A DNA stretch of 64,000 nt from Silurus meridionalis (taxonomy: Eukaryota > Chordata > Actinopteri > Siluriformes > Siluridae): the NCBI RefSeq assembly GCF_014805685.1, contig NC_060896.1, positions 15,593,889-15,657,888 of the forward strand, written 5' to 3'. Made by a program: the position numbers and the translations under genes. Positions 30,000-40,540 of this stretch are shown one piece after another. The notes below the pieces were generated by a model. That model was not told the origin of the DNA. It worked only from the letters and a program-made list of their open reading frames with translations, and did not search any database. How positions within the stretch are numbered: the stretch's first letter is position 1; every line of letters starts with the position of its first letter.

Positions 30000-31565
30000 A
30001 ACCTTTAATCTGACTCCAATTTATCTTGAATAGCTCTAATTTAAGCTGATCACCTTATTGGTTGTACTTCTTTAATTTTAATAGATTATTCTAAGCATTC
30101 CGTCATTTATTTATTCATTTATTATGGTCCTGGAGTCGCTTAGAACCTTGTGCTCGGCTAACTATACCTGCTCACGGAGGCACATTGGCCAGTCCGAATC
30201 TTAGTCAGAGGATATAACGGTAAACTAATATTCTTTAAGTAGTCCGCTCAATGCTTGCTTATTCATAAAGAACTATTGATTAGTAACTTGGTCATAACTT
30301 GCTAAGTCAGTGATAGCCGCTACACATGCTCACTGACACAAACTCGCCAGACTGTCCCTTAGTCAGAGTATATAACGGTAAACTAATATTCTTTAAGTAG
30401 GCCGCCCAATGCTTGCTCATGTATAAAGAATACTGTATTTAGTCACTTAGTTATAACTTGCTAAAGTCAGAGATAGTCGAAAATCAGAAGGTCCCAGACG
30501 TTGTGCTCTATGCTCCATCCGTTCATGAGCCTTCAGTTTGTACTATCCTGGTCACAGATTTGTGGTAATGCATATCAACTAGATATAAATGATTTCAGGA
30601 AATTTCAGAGTTAATCAAGAATTTTACATTTATTTGCCAGGCAATTGACACTAAACAATTGTCACATCTAAAACAAATAATAGAGGAAAGTTACATAGCA
30701 TGATCAACATTAAACCAAATAATTTAGCAATGCTAAAGAAAATGTTTACTAAAGAAATGTTAGAATCACTATACCTGGCAATAGAGACACACAGAGACTG
30801 TGTGGGAAGTTCTGACTATTGAATGCTTCCTTGAGTGTTCCACCAAATTTCCTTAAATACCCAAATCATCGTAAACACTTTCTAAATTCAAAGTGATAAA
30901 GGTTTTGCACACCCTTTCTTGGGACAGGTTGTGACCTAAAAACCAAATGCCACCTAGACCACCTGGTAAGGATCTTCTCCGGGGCAACCCTTATGTCAGT
31001 AGGACAGAATTTCCCCAAACCTGGGGTCTGTTCTACTGATATGGGACTGAGATCATATTTCCAATCACACTGAGACCTTTAAAATGATACTAAACATGTG
31101 AAGGTAAAATATATACATTCCTAAATTGTAATTATTACATTATGCAAGTAAAGTAGCTTGAATTCCGTCACCTTTCCATGATCCGGCCATCTCCCCAGGA
31201 GGGAAAGAGGGGGGCTCAAGGATGGGTGACTGAACAAATGATCCTCTCCTCAGATTAGAAGGTTTAATGTTTTGTTGCATGGTAGTTCTCGGGGTCTGGC
31301 CTCATGAAGTTGCATGGCAGTTCTCGGGGTCTGGTACCAGACAGAACAGATCTGACCCTCCTTACAGTTACTAGTCAGGTATTCATTACATTTCCAAACA
31401 CAGTACTGTTATATATCTGGCAGCTAAGGTGCAAACATATGACACTTAGACTAGGAGGAATGTGCTTCATCCAGATTAATCAAGGCAATGTGTCTGTATG
31501 GTTTCATTTCTGGATCTGATTTAATTTAATGTAATTAGTAACACAAACAATTTGTTGTGTGTCTT
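30000..31565. other. Intronic non-coding DNA, possibly an old LTR
   Basis: No gene seen. It contains the two-copy repeat at 30165-30480 and a short duplication (TTCTCGGGGTCTGG-bearing 25-mers at 31274-31298 and 31311-31335). Confidence 0.4.
30165..30480. repeat. Tandem duplication, about 158-bp unit, two copies
   Basis: TGCTCACGGAGGCACATTGG at 30169 pairs with TGCTCACTGACACAAACTCG at 30327. The following CTTAGTCAGAGnATATAACGG, CTAATATTCTTTAAGTAG and ATAACTTGCTAA blocks are nearly identical between copies. Two copies only, with several mismatches. Confidence 0.8.
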
Positions 31566-32516
31566 GTTAAGAACCTGTAAAGAACCAGCTTTTGAAAAGG
31601 CTGTGACACCTATAAGGAAGAAGCCATGAAGCCTTAGCTTTCAGAGCATCCGGGAGACATCTAGTGATGATACCGAGGAGTCCACTTCCTCAACTTTGAT
31701 CTTGGAGAGAGTCACCAAATTCTAGATGCAGTACCTAAGAGGGAATCTAGAAAAATAGTCACTGCAGGTGTATGTGTAATGCCAAAGTCTTTTGCAGTAC
31801 CACAAAATTGTAAGGAATTTTGAAAGTCAGACTTTTTTGCATTTCAGCAAATATTTCACAATAAAAGTTTTGCTAGGAAATTAAATGCTAAAAGATGTTT
31901 AATTTGGAAGATAGAGAAAGTTTTTAGTTTGTCTTAACGGTTTGGATTGGTGGTGAATACCTGACTAGTGACCTGACCCATTCTGTACACATTCATAATA
32001 TTGAGACTACTGACTTACCCATTCACCTCCAGTGGTTATGTCTTCCCCACCTAATGTTGTAACAAATATTTACCAGGAACTACATCAGAAACTACTGAGA
32101 GCTGACAGAATCAGGCGAGACATTATAAAACTCTACAGGAGATGTACAAAACCAAGGCCAGGCCCAACAAGAAGGATGTTTCCCAGCTCCTGGACCTTGA
32201 ATTTCAAACAAAATGGGCCTTCATTGACTCTGATGCCATTAAGGAGTAGGACAGACCATACAAAGATACCTGAAGCTTATCCCTGTTTTAGAGAACTATA
32301 TCATGTAAAAAAAAAAAAAAAAAAAAGTATTCATTTTAAGTACTTAAAATTAATACAATGAATATTTTTGTTGATTGTCAGTATAAAAATCCATATATAT
32401 AAAGAGGTTCACAATGTAATAGAAATCTACAGAATAAAAATGAGCAGTTTTCATCATTTGTGAACTTCAGACTGCAGATATTCTTTTTTTTTTTTTTTTC
32501 TTCAATTTAATGTAAA

Positions 32517-32842
32517 TGTCAGGCTGGTATCAAGCAGATGAAACTGAAGTAACTATAACGAGGTTTAATAGTCTTTAAACAGAATACAAACAGCCAGGCA
32601 GTAGCCGTACCGGAAAACGGGTGTAGTCCGTAATAGAACCAGTAAACGGGTAAAGTCCATAGAATGGGTAGTCCATGAATGATCTCCAGAATGCACTGTA
32701 GAACAGACGATGAGTGAATGAGAGTGAGGGCCTTAAGTAGGGAGAGAGATGATGGAAAACAGGTGACGGTGATTAGTAAGTAGGCGAGGCGCTGTGAGCG
32801 TGCTGGGTGCTGAGGGAAGGCATTGCCGGTGGTTCCCTGACA
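32517..32842 (-). repeat. Solo LTR with perfect 5-bp target duplication
   Basis: A 326-bp unit with TGTCAG at the left and CTGACA at the right, flanked by GTAAA on both sides (32512-32516 and 32843-32847). Read on the minus strand it begins TGTCAGGGAACCACCGG. It lies inside an intron of the SAMD3-like gene, in antisense orientation. It is likely the product of LTR-LTR recombination of a gypsy-like or ERV-like element. Confidence 0.85.
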
Positions 32843-33033
32843 GTAAAACAGCTAACTTGTGACAATTCATTCTCATATTAATCATGATAATGCTTTCTAG
32901 GCCTGCAGCTAGATTATGTAAAATTTCAAGTGTTTAACAAACTCTATGATTGATGATATCACTTTTCTGTAACCCCATTGCTCTCTTACTCTGTTTCTCA
33001 CCCCTCTCTGGCTATCGGTATGTTTTTTTCCAG

Positions 33034-33164
33034 ATCATGGATGAATCGTATTCTTGATCAAGGGAACTTTCACTTCATACCTGACCTGAAGACCCGCTTT
33101 TATGAGAAGGCAGGTTTTTATGGAGTGTTTAAAAAGGTCATGAAAGCACCACAGCAGGACAAAG
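33034..33164 (+). pseudogene. SAMD3-like exon
   Basis: Begins after TTTTTTTCCAG and ends before GTAATT. The frame reads SWMNRILDQGNFHFIPDLKT and 'FYEKAGFYGVFKKVMKAPQQ'. No stop inside. Confidence 0.55.
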
Positions 33165-33265
33165 GTAATTGCTGGCTTTGTTGACAATGTAGAATCCCAA
33201 GAACATATTAATGTTTTTTTATATAACTCACTGCAGTAAGTCAAATTACTTACATTTTTTTTTAG

Positions 33266-33366
33266 CAGTACAGCACTCACTTGCCTTGATAAAGGCTTTA
33301 CCAGATATGTTCCCTCCACCCAAGAAGTTAGGACATACAAGTGAAGCTATGTTTCATGTCCTTGAG
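33266..33366 (+). pseudogene. SAMD3-like exon, donor lost
   Basis: After a poly-T acceptor the frame reads LALIKALPDMFPPPKKLGHT and SEAMFHVLE, a strongly conserved block of the family. The expected GT donor after the VLE codons reads AT. Confidence 0.6.
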
Positions 33367-33475
33367 ATAAAAGCATATGAGCATGAATGAGAAATTTCAT
33401 AGTACTTCACCATAAGATACAAGAAGTGTGAATTGTCTTTGTGGTAATATTTGTTTTTCTCTGTGTTTGTATCAG

Positions 33476-33757
33476 TCTGCAGAAGATCCAAACACCTTTC
33501 TTCAGGTGAGACCCCTCTTCAGCCCTGTCGTGATTGTCTGTGAAACCAATTGTTTGCTGGCCATTGGAACCATGCCTGTGGTGACCTACCCAAAAGAGGA
33601 CATCTGTGCTAGTGTGATGTATCTCATGGCATGTTATTATGCCTTTCACCTCACATATCCTAAGTGCATTGCCACACTGCTCTCTGTGCTCTAGACAGAA
33701 GTCCACTTGGATGCCATCCATGACAAGGACATGACTTCGTCATATAGAAAGTCTCTC
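33476..33757 (+). pseudogene. SAMD3-like last coding exon, interrupted by LINE B1
   Basis: Frame: 'AEDPNTFLQVRPLFSPVVIV', 'VVTYPKEDICASVMYLMACY', 'HLTYPKCIATLLSVL', then TAG (33692-33694) where I expect Gln, then TEVHLDAIHDKDMTSSYRKS. At 33758 the sequence becomes the 3' tail of LINE B1, so the C-terminus is severed. Confidence 0.75.
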
Positions 33758-34059
33758 AAATCAAATCAATCAAATCAAATTTTATTTGTCACATGCACAT
33801 ACATACAGGGTACGACATGCAGTGAAATGCTTATTACGATGGTCCGGCATGAGGGAATAGAATGGGGAGAAAAATAATACAAAGAAAAAAAAAAGAAGAC
33901 TGATAAATAAAGTATAAAAACTATATAAAATATAAGAATATATAAAGATGTAAAGATAGATATATGTATATGAAAGAAAAGGATGTATATACAAAAAAAA
34001 ACGCTTATGGCAGTAAACAGTAAAACAGTAAACAATAGACAATTTAAGGTGGTTTAGAT

Positions 34060-34209
34060 TGTCCATAAAGTGTCCGTGTGCGGTATGATGTGGTGTAAAG
34101 TGTCCATAAAGTGTCCGTGTGTGGTATGGTGTGGTGTAAAATGTCCATAAGTGTCCGTGTGCGGAATGGTGTGGTGTAAAGTGTCCGTGTGTGGAATGGT
34201 GTGGTATAA
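34060..34209 (-). repeat. Tandem repeat in LINE B1 3' UTR, about 41-bp unit
   Basis: Units start at about 34060, 34101, 34142 and 34182 (partial) and share TGTCCATAAAGTGTCCGTGTG and ATGGTGTGGTGTAAA. LINE B2 has only one equivalent unit (about 42095-42130). Confidence 0.8.
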
Positions 34210-34441
34210 AATATAAAGTGCACTCTGCTGTGTGAGTCCAGAGTTTGAAGTGTCATGGTGCGAAAGGTGAGATATGTACAGAGAAGAAGTGTGATGATGG
34301 AGAGAGTGGGCCGGTTTTTAGATCCTGGGTTTCTCCTGGTTTAAACTCTGAATGGCTTGTGGGGAGATGCTCCTCATTCTCTCTGTGTTTGCTTTCAGGA
34401 AGCGGAAGCGTTTCCCTGACCTCAACAGAGAAAAGAGTCCA

Positions 34442-35597
34442 TTATTGGGATGGCTGAGGTCTTCCTGGCTCTGGTCCGGCACCACATGCTGTAAATGTCC
34501 TGCAGGTTAGGACGCGTTTGGTGTGGATGGCACATTCAGCTGAACGCACCACCTTCTGGAGGGCTCTCCTGTCCTGCATGGTGCTGTTCCCGAACCAGAA
34601 AGTGATGCTACCCGTCAGAACGCTCTCAATGGTGCAGGTGTAGAAAGTCTTTAGCACTTGAGAGGGAAGTTTAAAGTCCCTTAAGCGTCTCAGATGGTAC
34701 AGACGCTGCCGGGCCTTCTTCACCAGGGTGTTGATGTGACAGGACCAAGACAGGTCCTGTGTGATGTGAACACCAAGGTAGCGGAAACTGTCCACTCTCT
34801 CCACTCGGGTCCCGCTGATGCTTTTAGCGGTTGGTATGACCGCTCCTGCTTCGTGCTGAAGTCCACGATCAACTCCTTAGTCTTGCTGATGTTCAGGAGA
34901 AGGTTGTTCTCCTGGCACCATCTGTCCAGGTTTTTAACCTCCTGTAGGTAGGCCGTCTCGTCGTTGTTGGAGATCAGGCCCACCACAACGGTGTCGTCAG
35001 CAAACTTGATGATGGTGGTGGAGTTGAAAGTGGCCACACAGTCATACGTGTACAGTGAGAACGCTCAGAACACAACCCTAGGGAGCTCCAGTGCTGAGGG
35101 TGAGGGTGGATGAAGTGTGTTTTCCCACCCGTACGGCTTGTGGTCTGTCTGTCAGGAAGTTAGAGATACATTGACACAGCGGCAGGCTGAGTCCCAGGAC
35201 CGCCAACTTAGAGGTGAGTGTGGAGGGAATTATGGTGTTAAATGCTGAACTGTAGTCCACAAACAGCATCTTTGTATAATTCCCATTTCTGTGGTCCAGG
35301 TGGCTCTTCATAGTGTGGAGGAGATGAGCAATGGCGTCCTCAGTAGAACAGTTCTGACTGTACGCGAACTGTAGTGAGTCCAGTGTGTCCAGTAGTGAGG
35401 CAGTGATGAAGTCTCTGACCAGTCTCTTGAAGCACTTCATCACTATTGAGGTCAAGGCTACAGGAAAGTAGTCATTAAGGCAGGCGGGCTGGGGTTTCTT
35501 TGGGACAGGAACAATGGTGGACTGTTTGAAAAATGAGGGGACAACAGATTGTTCCAGTGAGAGGTTGAATATCTCAGAGGTTAAATATCTCACCTAG
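34442..35597 (-). pseudogene. LINE B1 reverse transcriptase
   Basis: Minus-strand pieces 35593-35078 ([20 protein letters not shown], 'RDFITASLLDTLDSLQFAYS', '[18 protein letters not shown]', then STGAP), 35037-34720 ('TIIKFADDTVVVGLISNNDE', catalytic FADD intact) and 34804-34442 (SFRYLGVHITQDLSWSCHIN, 'SVLTGSITFWFGNSTMQDR'). Frame breaks occur near 35055, where about 16 bases present in B2 are missing, and near 34760. Not translatable as one protein. Confidence 0.85.
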
Positions 35598-36873
35598 CTA
35601 GTCAGCGCAGGCTTTCAGAACCCGACCTGTGATGCCATCTGGTCCTGCTGCCTTCCTGGTATTCACCCTCTTGAATGCCCTCCTCATGTCATGCTCCGAG
35701 ATGGTGAATGTGTTTACCTCTCCGGCTCTCACTGGTTGTGCCGCTAGTGCCGCTAGCATGGTTAGCTGCAGCCTCGAAACTAGCGTAAAAGGTGTTAAGC
35801 TCGTCTGCCAGAGAAGCGTCCTCATTCACAATTATAGAAGATGGTGTTCTAGAAGATGGTCTGTTATTGTTCTTAGTCCCTGCCACAGGCTCCTAGAGCC
35901 ACCATGTTGAAACTGTGACTCTAGTTTCCTCCTGTAGCACTGCTTTGCATCCTTCACCCCTCTGCAAACACTGTAGGACGCAGCCTTGTAAATCGTCCAT
36001 GTCCCAGGTGGCGAACCCCGCGTTGTAGGCAGCGGAGCGGGATTTTAGAGCATCACGGATGGTTTTATCCACCAACGGCTTCTGGTTGGGAAAAGTTCTG
36101 TTGGTGGTGTGTTCTGTTCGGTTAGTAATAGTGTTTTTTTGCACCGTATCATCCGCTAGTTTCCCGATGAATCCCACAACCGCTTCTGTAAACATGTTGA
36201 CATCATCAGAGCTGCTCCTGAACATGTCCCAGTCTGCGTCATCCAAAGCGTCCTGCAGAGCGGCCACCGATTGGTTAGTCCAGTGCGCGACTTCCCTCTA
36301 AACCGGAACTTTCTGTTTCAGCCTTTGTTTGTAAACTGGCATAAGGAAGATGGCAGCATGGTCGGATTTCCCAAACGGTGGACATGATTGTGCCTTGTAG
36401 CTGTTCTTGAATGGTGTGTAACAGTGGTCCAGTGTCCTTTCGCCCCTGGTGGGGCAGGTGATGTGCTGATGAAAGTTCGGTGCTGCGCGCTTGAGGTTGG
36501 CACTGTTAAAATCTCTGACCACAATGAGCGCAGTGTCCCGATGCTGTGTTTGGTGAAGAGTTAGTATCTCGTGCAAATCCCATACTGCAGTGTCCGTGTC
36601 CGCTTGAGGTGAAATATAAATAGCACTGACTATGACCGAGCTGAATTCCCAAGGTAGATAGAAGGGCCGACATTTATTGGTCAGTAATTCCAGGTTTGGT
36701 GTGCAGGAGCGTGAAAGAGGAACAATGCTTGCACTGTCGCACCAGTGGTTGTTCGCCATCAGACACATCCACCTCCTCTTTACTTCCCCGACTCCAGTGT
36801 TCTGTCCATGCGGTAAACCGAGCAAAACTCGGCCGGCTGGATGGCATTGTCTGGTACCGCTGGGTTCAGCCAT
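35598..36873 (-). pseudogene. LINE B1 endonuclease and linker
   Basis: 36873-36298: 'ELLTNKCRPFYLPWEFSSVI', '[18 protein letters not shown]' (the GDFN Gly is Arg here), [15 protein letters not shown] and [10 protein letters not shown] (SDH kept). 36267-35893: '[20 protein letters not shown]' and [18 protein letters not shown]. 35825-35598: DMRRAFKRVNTRKAAGPDGI, the start of RT. Upstream of 36873 the N-terminal endonuclease part continues in another frame to about 37090. Confidence 0.8.
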
Positions 36874-37294
36874 GTCTCGGTGAAGCAGAGAAGGTTGCAG
36901 TCCCGAATGTCCCTCTGCAACTTGACCCTTGCCCTGAGGTCATCGACCTCAGTAACTGGACGTTGGCTAACAGGATACTAGGTAAGGGAGCGCGGTGTGC
37001 GCGTGCCCTCAGCCTGTTCCTGACGCTGGCTCGTTTCCCTCGCGGACGCCGGTATGGGTCGCGTCCCTTGTTCTTCCTCAGGATCTCGCTCGGTCAGCAT
37101 GGGTCCGGGTTTAAAAGCGGCGAAAGGTGAGTGCATTGTACACCATTAAATATGAGTGTCTGTGTCATATCTAATGATGTCCATCTTGTGTAGATGGAAC
37201 TGTAACTAATTAAATAAAAGTATAAAATAAACAAAAAAAGAAAAAACTTAGCCGGAGCAGTCGTGACGGCAGCTGACCTCACCGGCGCCATCGT

Positions 37295-38112
37295 GAACTG
37301 TCTATCGTTAAATTTTATTTACTTACCCACTATTAAATCTATAGCCAGAAATTACCTTTTTATTTTACAGTTGTTTTGTTGCATTCTTTGTTTTGCCATA
37401 TGCAGCTCATGGAGTTCATAATAAAGTGGTGGCAAAAATCTATTGAAATGTATTTTTTTGTTTCTCTCTTATTATAAGCACAATATTCTGTGTAATATTC
37501 TGTGTAAAAAATTCTGGTGTATAACACTTTGTTTCAAAAGAGTTGTAAACCATTTGATGATAATTTAGGCATATTTTACTACAAATTAAAAAAGAATTCT
37601 TAAAACCTTTCTTAGTATTTAGATAAATGTGCTTGTTTTTAGTTTAGTTTTCCTGGTTTTAAGATATAATTTCTACATATACAGCCTTATTTAAAGACAA
37701 TGACATTAGCATTTGCTTAATTTAAGTACTTTTCCTATATATTAAGAAAATAATTCTTAAATCTTTTGTTTGTATTAAGAACATTTACTTGTTTTCAGTC
37801 TGGCTGCACTAGTTTTAAGACATCGGTGGGTTCTTTGAGATATTTACTTGTTTTAAAACTTTTGGCAAGTAAAATTTTCCTGTTCTGTTGGCAGATAATT
37901 TTGTTGTAAGTAAAATTTACCCCATTTTATTTATTCTTTTTTTCTTGTTTTTGAAAGCTGACTTTTTGCAGTGCACAGTGTCTGTTTGCTACTTTTGAAA
38001 ATATTGATGGGAAAGAGAATGAAATATAGTTCAATAATATACTTTAAGGAATACATTTTAAAATATTTCAGGAACTGGTATTTGCAGCCAATTTAGATAT
38101 ACTGCATACATG
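37295..38112. other. AT-rich flank with a possible SAMD3-like poly(A) signal
   Basis: No open frame. AATAAA at 37420-37425 is followed by GTGGTGGCAAAAATC and lies just beyond LINE B1. It may be the original 3' UTR and polyadenylation signal of the interrupted gene; this is inference. Confidence 0.4.
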
Positions 38113-38716
38113 ATTTCATCTCAAACTTTGGATGACACAGACTGGGACATGTTCCGGCACAGCTCTGATGACGTCAACATGTTTACGGAAGCGGTTGTGG
38201 GATTCATTGGGAAACTAGCGGATGATACAGTGCAAAAAAACACTATCAGAACGTTTCCCAACCAGAAGCCGTGGGTGGATAAAACCATCCGCGACGCTCT
38301 GAGATCCCGCTCCGTTGCCTACAACACGGGGCTCGCCACCAGGGACATGGATGAATACAAGGCTGCGTCTTACAGTGTTCGCAGAGCGGTGAAGGATGCA
38401 AAGCGGCGCTACGGGAGGAAACTAGAGTCACAGTTCCAACAAGGTAGCTCTAGGAGCCTGTAGCAGGGACTAAGGACAATAACGGACTATAGAACACCAT
38501 CTTCCAGAATGGTGGATGCGGACGCTTCTCTGGCAGACGAGCTAAACACCTTTTACGCTCGTTTCGAGGCTGCAGCTAACCACGCTAGTGGCACAACCAG
38601 CGCGCACGCCGAGAGAGCCAGAGAGGTAAACACATTCACCATCTCAGAGCATGACGTGAGGAGGGCATTCAAGAGAGTGAATACCAGGAAGGCAGCAGGA
38701 CCAGATGGCATCACAG
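38113..38716 (+). pseudogene. LINE B3 fragment: linker and RT start
   Basis: Frame 38110-38463: '[20 protein letters not shown]', '[20 protein letters not shown]' and '[20 protein letters not shown]'. After TAG at 38461 it continues in frame at 38509-38716: '[20 protein letters not shown]' and RRAFKRVNTRKAAGPDGIT. It ends abruptly where an oppositely oriented LINE A piece begins. Confidence 0.8.
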
Positions 38717-39376
38717 TGAGGATCCATGGGTAATCAGTGGAGAATGGTCACTCTGTGCTCTCCTGAAGTCCACAACCATCTCTTTTTTTTTTTTTGTTTT
38801 GTCAACATTCAGAGACAGGTTGTTTGCTCCATACCAGTCTGTTAACCGTTGCACCTCCTCTCTGTTTGCTGACTTGTCGTTCTTGCTGATTAGACCCACC
38901 ACCATCTTGTCATTGGCAAACTTGATAATGTGGTTCGAGCTGTGTAATGCTACACAGTCGTAAGTCAGCAGAGTGAACTTCTCAATCAGGTCCTGAGGGG
39001 TGATTGTGTTAAATGCTGAGCTGAAGTCAATTTACAGCATTCGTACATATGAGTCCTTGCTGTCCAGGTGGGTGAAGGCCAAATGGAGGGTTGTGGAGAT
39101 GGCATGGTCCATGGAATGTTTTGGACGATACGCAAACTGCATGGGGTCCAGGGAGGGTGGAAGCTGGGTCTTAATATGCTATATGACGAGCCTCTCAAAG
39201 CACTTCATCACGATGGGTGTGAGCGCAATGGAATGATAGTCATTGAGGCAGGAGACAGTAGACTTCTTCGGCACGGGAACAATGGTCGTTGTTTTGAGGC
39301 ACGTAGGAACAACGTTGTTGCTCAGGGAGATGTTTAAGATGTCTGTAAAGACATCCACTAGCTCAGCTGGCCAACC
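38717..39376 (-). pseudogene. LINE A4 fragment, RT region
   Basis: On the minus strand RT blocks appear in order from 39376 to 38717: [20 protein letters not shown], an RLVI-type block, [15 protein letters not shown] and FSSAFNTITP. A deletion follows, then 'FANDKMVVGLISKNDKSANR' and NNLSLNVDKTKKKKEMVVDF. The catalytic FADD reads FAND. It closely matches LINE A2. Confidence 0.8.
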
Positions 39377-39466
39377 AGTCAGAGACCGAGAGCCACATTT
39401 TTGACTGTGTTACTGCAAAGAGCCACATCATACACATGGGCACACATAAACATCATCCATCCCTTC

Positions 39467-39498
<32 letters not shown>

Positions 39499-40027
39499 CC
39501 TCTGCTCAGCCAGATTTGTTGTAAATGTCACACACCAACATAATGACAGAAATTGACTCCTACAGTACTAAGACCACAGGACAGTCATTTTCAACAATGA
39601 ACATTGTGTGCACTGTCTCACACACAAACTCCCAGTTCAACCAAAAAACTTTGTCCACAAACAAAAATATGATAATTTACAATAGCATTTTTCTTTTACT
39701 ATGCATGTTACTTAGTGGGACTTTTGGCATTCCTTTGCCTTGAACAATCCCCTTCAAATCTGCCTCGTATTCCGTTGTTGCCACTCGAAACAATTCTTTT
39801 ACATGGGTGTCAGTCAGAACAGATCGATGCTTTGATTTCACGTGTTTCAGGGTAGAAAACACAGACTTTGTGTTTTTTTTTATGTGCGTGTTCACTTCGC
39901 TTGAGTTCAATATGGTATTTTCGTCAAATGCGCATGTGCGTGAGATGCATATACGGCAATTAATTTTTATAAGGGGCCACTTGAGAAACCTGAATTGTGT
40001 CAGAGGGCCACACCAACGATAATATTT
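39377..40027 (-). pseudogene. hAT transposase C-terminal fragment
   Basis: Minus frame 40066-39677 ends with 'SVFSTLKHVKSKHRSVLTDT' and 'VKELFRVATTEYEADLKGIV', the C-terminal dimerisation region of hAT-type transposases of the GTF2I-repeat-domain-like group. The left end has GAGAGCCACATTTTTGACTG and AAGAGCCACATC repeats; the right end has GAGGGCCACACC. Both suggest element termini. A (CA)n tract lies at about 39473-39499. The remainder of the transposase is absent. Confidence 0.65.
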
Positions 40028-40540
40028 TAGGGATGCACCGAAATGAAAATTCAATTCAAAAGGCAATGAAATCCATAATTTTTTGTGTTATGCCTTTTGC
40101 CTCGGCACCATCACTGGAAAACTTTCCTGCCTTTTCAAAAACGTCCTCTACAGACGGAGTGCGCATGCTTGGATTGACTTTACTTTTCTGCGCCGCGTTC
40201 TTCTCATATTTAGAATGGCAATCGGGATGGTTGGATTTCAGGTGATGAATTAAACCCAACTTGGAGAAACTCTTTGCAGATACACCCCCTCTTAAAATTT
40301 CAGCATTGCATGTTTTGCAAATCGCTATCCACACACCGCAGACATGTTGCTCTTATCCAGATAACCATGTGCTGCTGCGCTTTTTTATTGCGTCATTACA
40401 ATTGTGTTTCTGCCGTGTTGTTTCGGGGATTTAGGACACAGCACCTGGTCACTGGGAGGAGGGGTGGTCTTCCTCGCCTTCACGTTGTTCTGTACCTCAA
40501 ACCGGGCATAGAAGTCGTTCAAGTGTGACAAGTATGACAG
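40028..40540 (-). pseudogene. hAT transposon end and BED zinc-finger fragment
   Basis: The left edge TAGGGATGCACCGAAATG (40028-40045) is a hAT terminal sequence I recognise. Minus frame 40334-40056 reads 'ICKTCNAEILRGGVSAKSF', 'LIHHLKSNHPDCHSKYEKNA' and KGITQKIMDFIAF, a BED zinc finger (Cys-Cys-His-His) and the following region of ZBED-like transposases. The catalytic part is missing, and no matching right-hand terminal repeat was found. Confidence 0.7.

Larger units (their letters stand above)
29224..33757 (+). pseudogene. SAMD3-like multi-exon gene, broken
   Basis: Pieces of a fish 'sterile alpha motif domain-containing protein 3-like' protein occur in the correct order over 4.5 kb and are separated by intron-like DNA. 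They are a SAM-type segment (29224-29330), a long exon (29522-29857), a linker (31570-31740), a segment with a KLYRRCTKPRPGPTRR block (32034-32300), and three C-terminal exons (33034-33164, 33266-33366, 33476-33757). Canonical donors follow several exons (GTAAGT at 29858, GTAATT at 33165), and acceptor AGs with pyrimidine tracts precede others. Breaks: TGA at 29696-29698, frameshift near 32180 with TAG/TGA behind it, missing GT after 33366, and TAG at 33692-33694. The coding end is then cut by LINE B1. Exons in order with splice sites argue for a once-functional, non-retroposed gene. The family name is from memory of annotated fish proteins; its biochemical role is unknown to me. Confidence 0.7.
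33758..37294 (-). mobile_element. LINE B1: near full-length Jockey-superfamily LINE
   Basis: The 3' tail lies at the left (TCAAATCAAATCAATCAAATC, then the complement of a short polyadenylation region) and the 5' end at the right (GGCGCCGGTGAGGTCAGC on the minus strand). Coding order on the minus strand is endonuclease, linker, RT, 3' UTR. Copy B2 at 41800-44628 shares both ends, so the 5' boundary is real. Imperfect flanking repeats GAAAGTCTCTC (33747-33757) and GAACTGTCTATC (37295-37306) may be the target duplication. It inserted in the last coding exon of the SAMD3-like gene. Confidence 0.85.

Noticed and set aside
30165..30480. CRISPR-like or satellite array
   Set aside because: Only two diverged copies with a 158-bp period; no short identical repeats with unique spacers.
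36696..37130. 144-codon plus-strand frame
   Set aside because: Antisense to the LINE B1 endonuclease; no motifs of its own.
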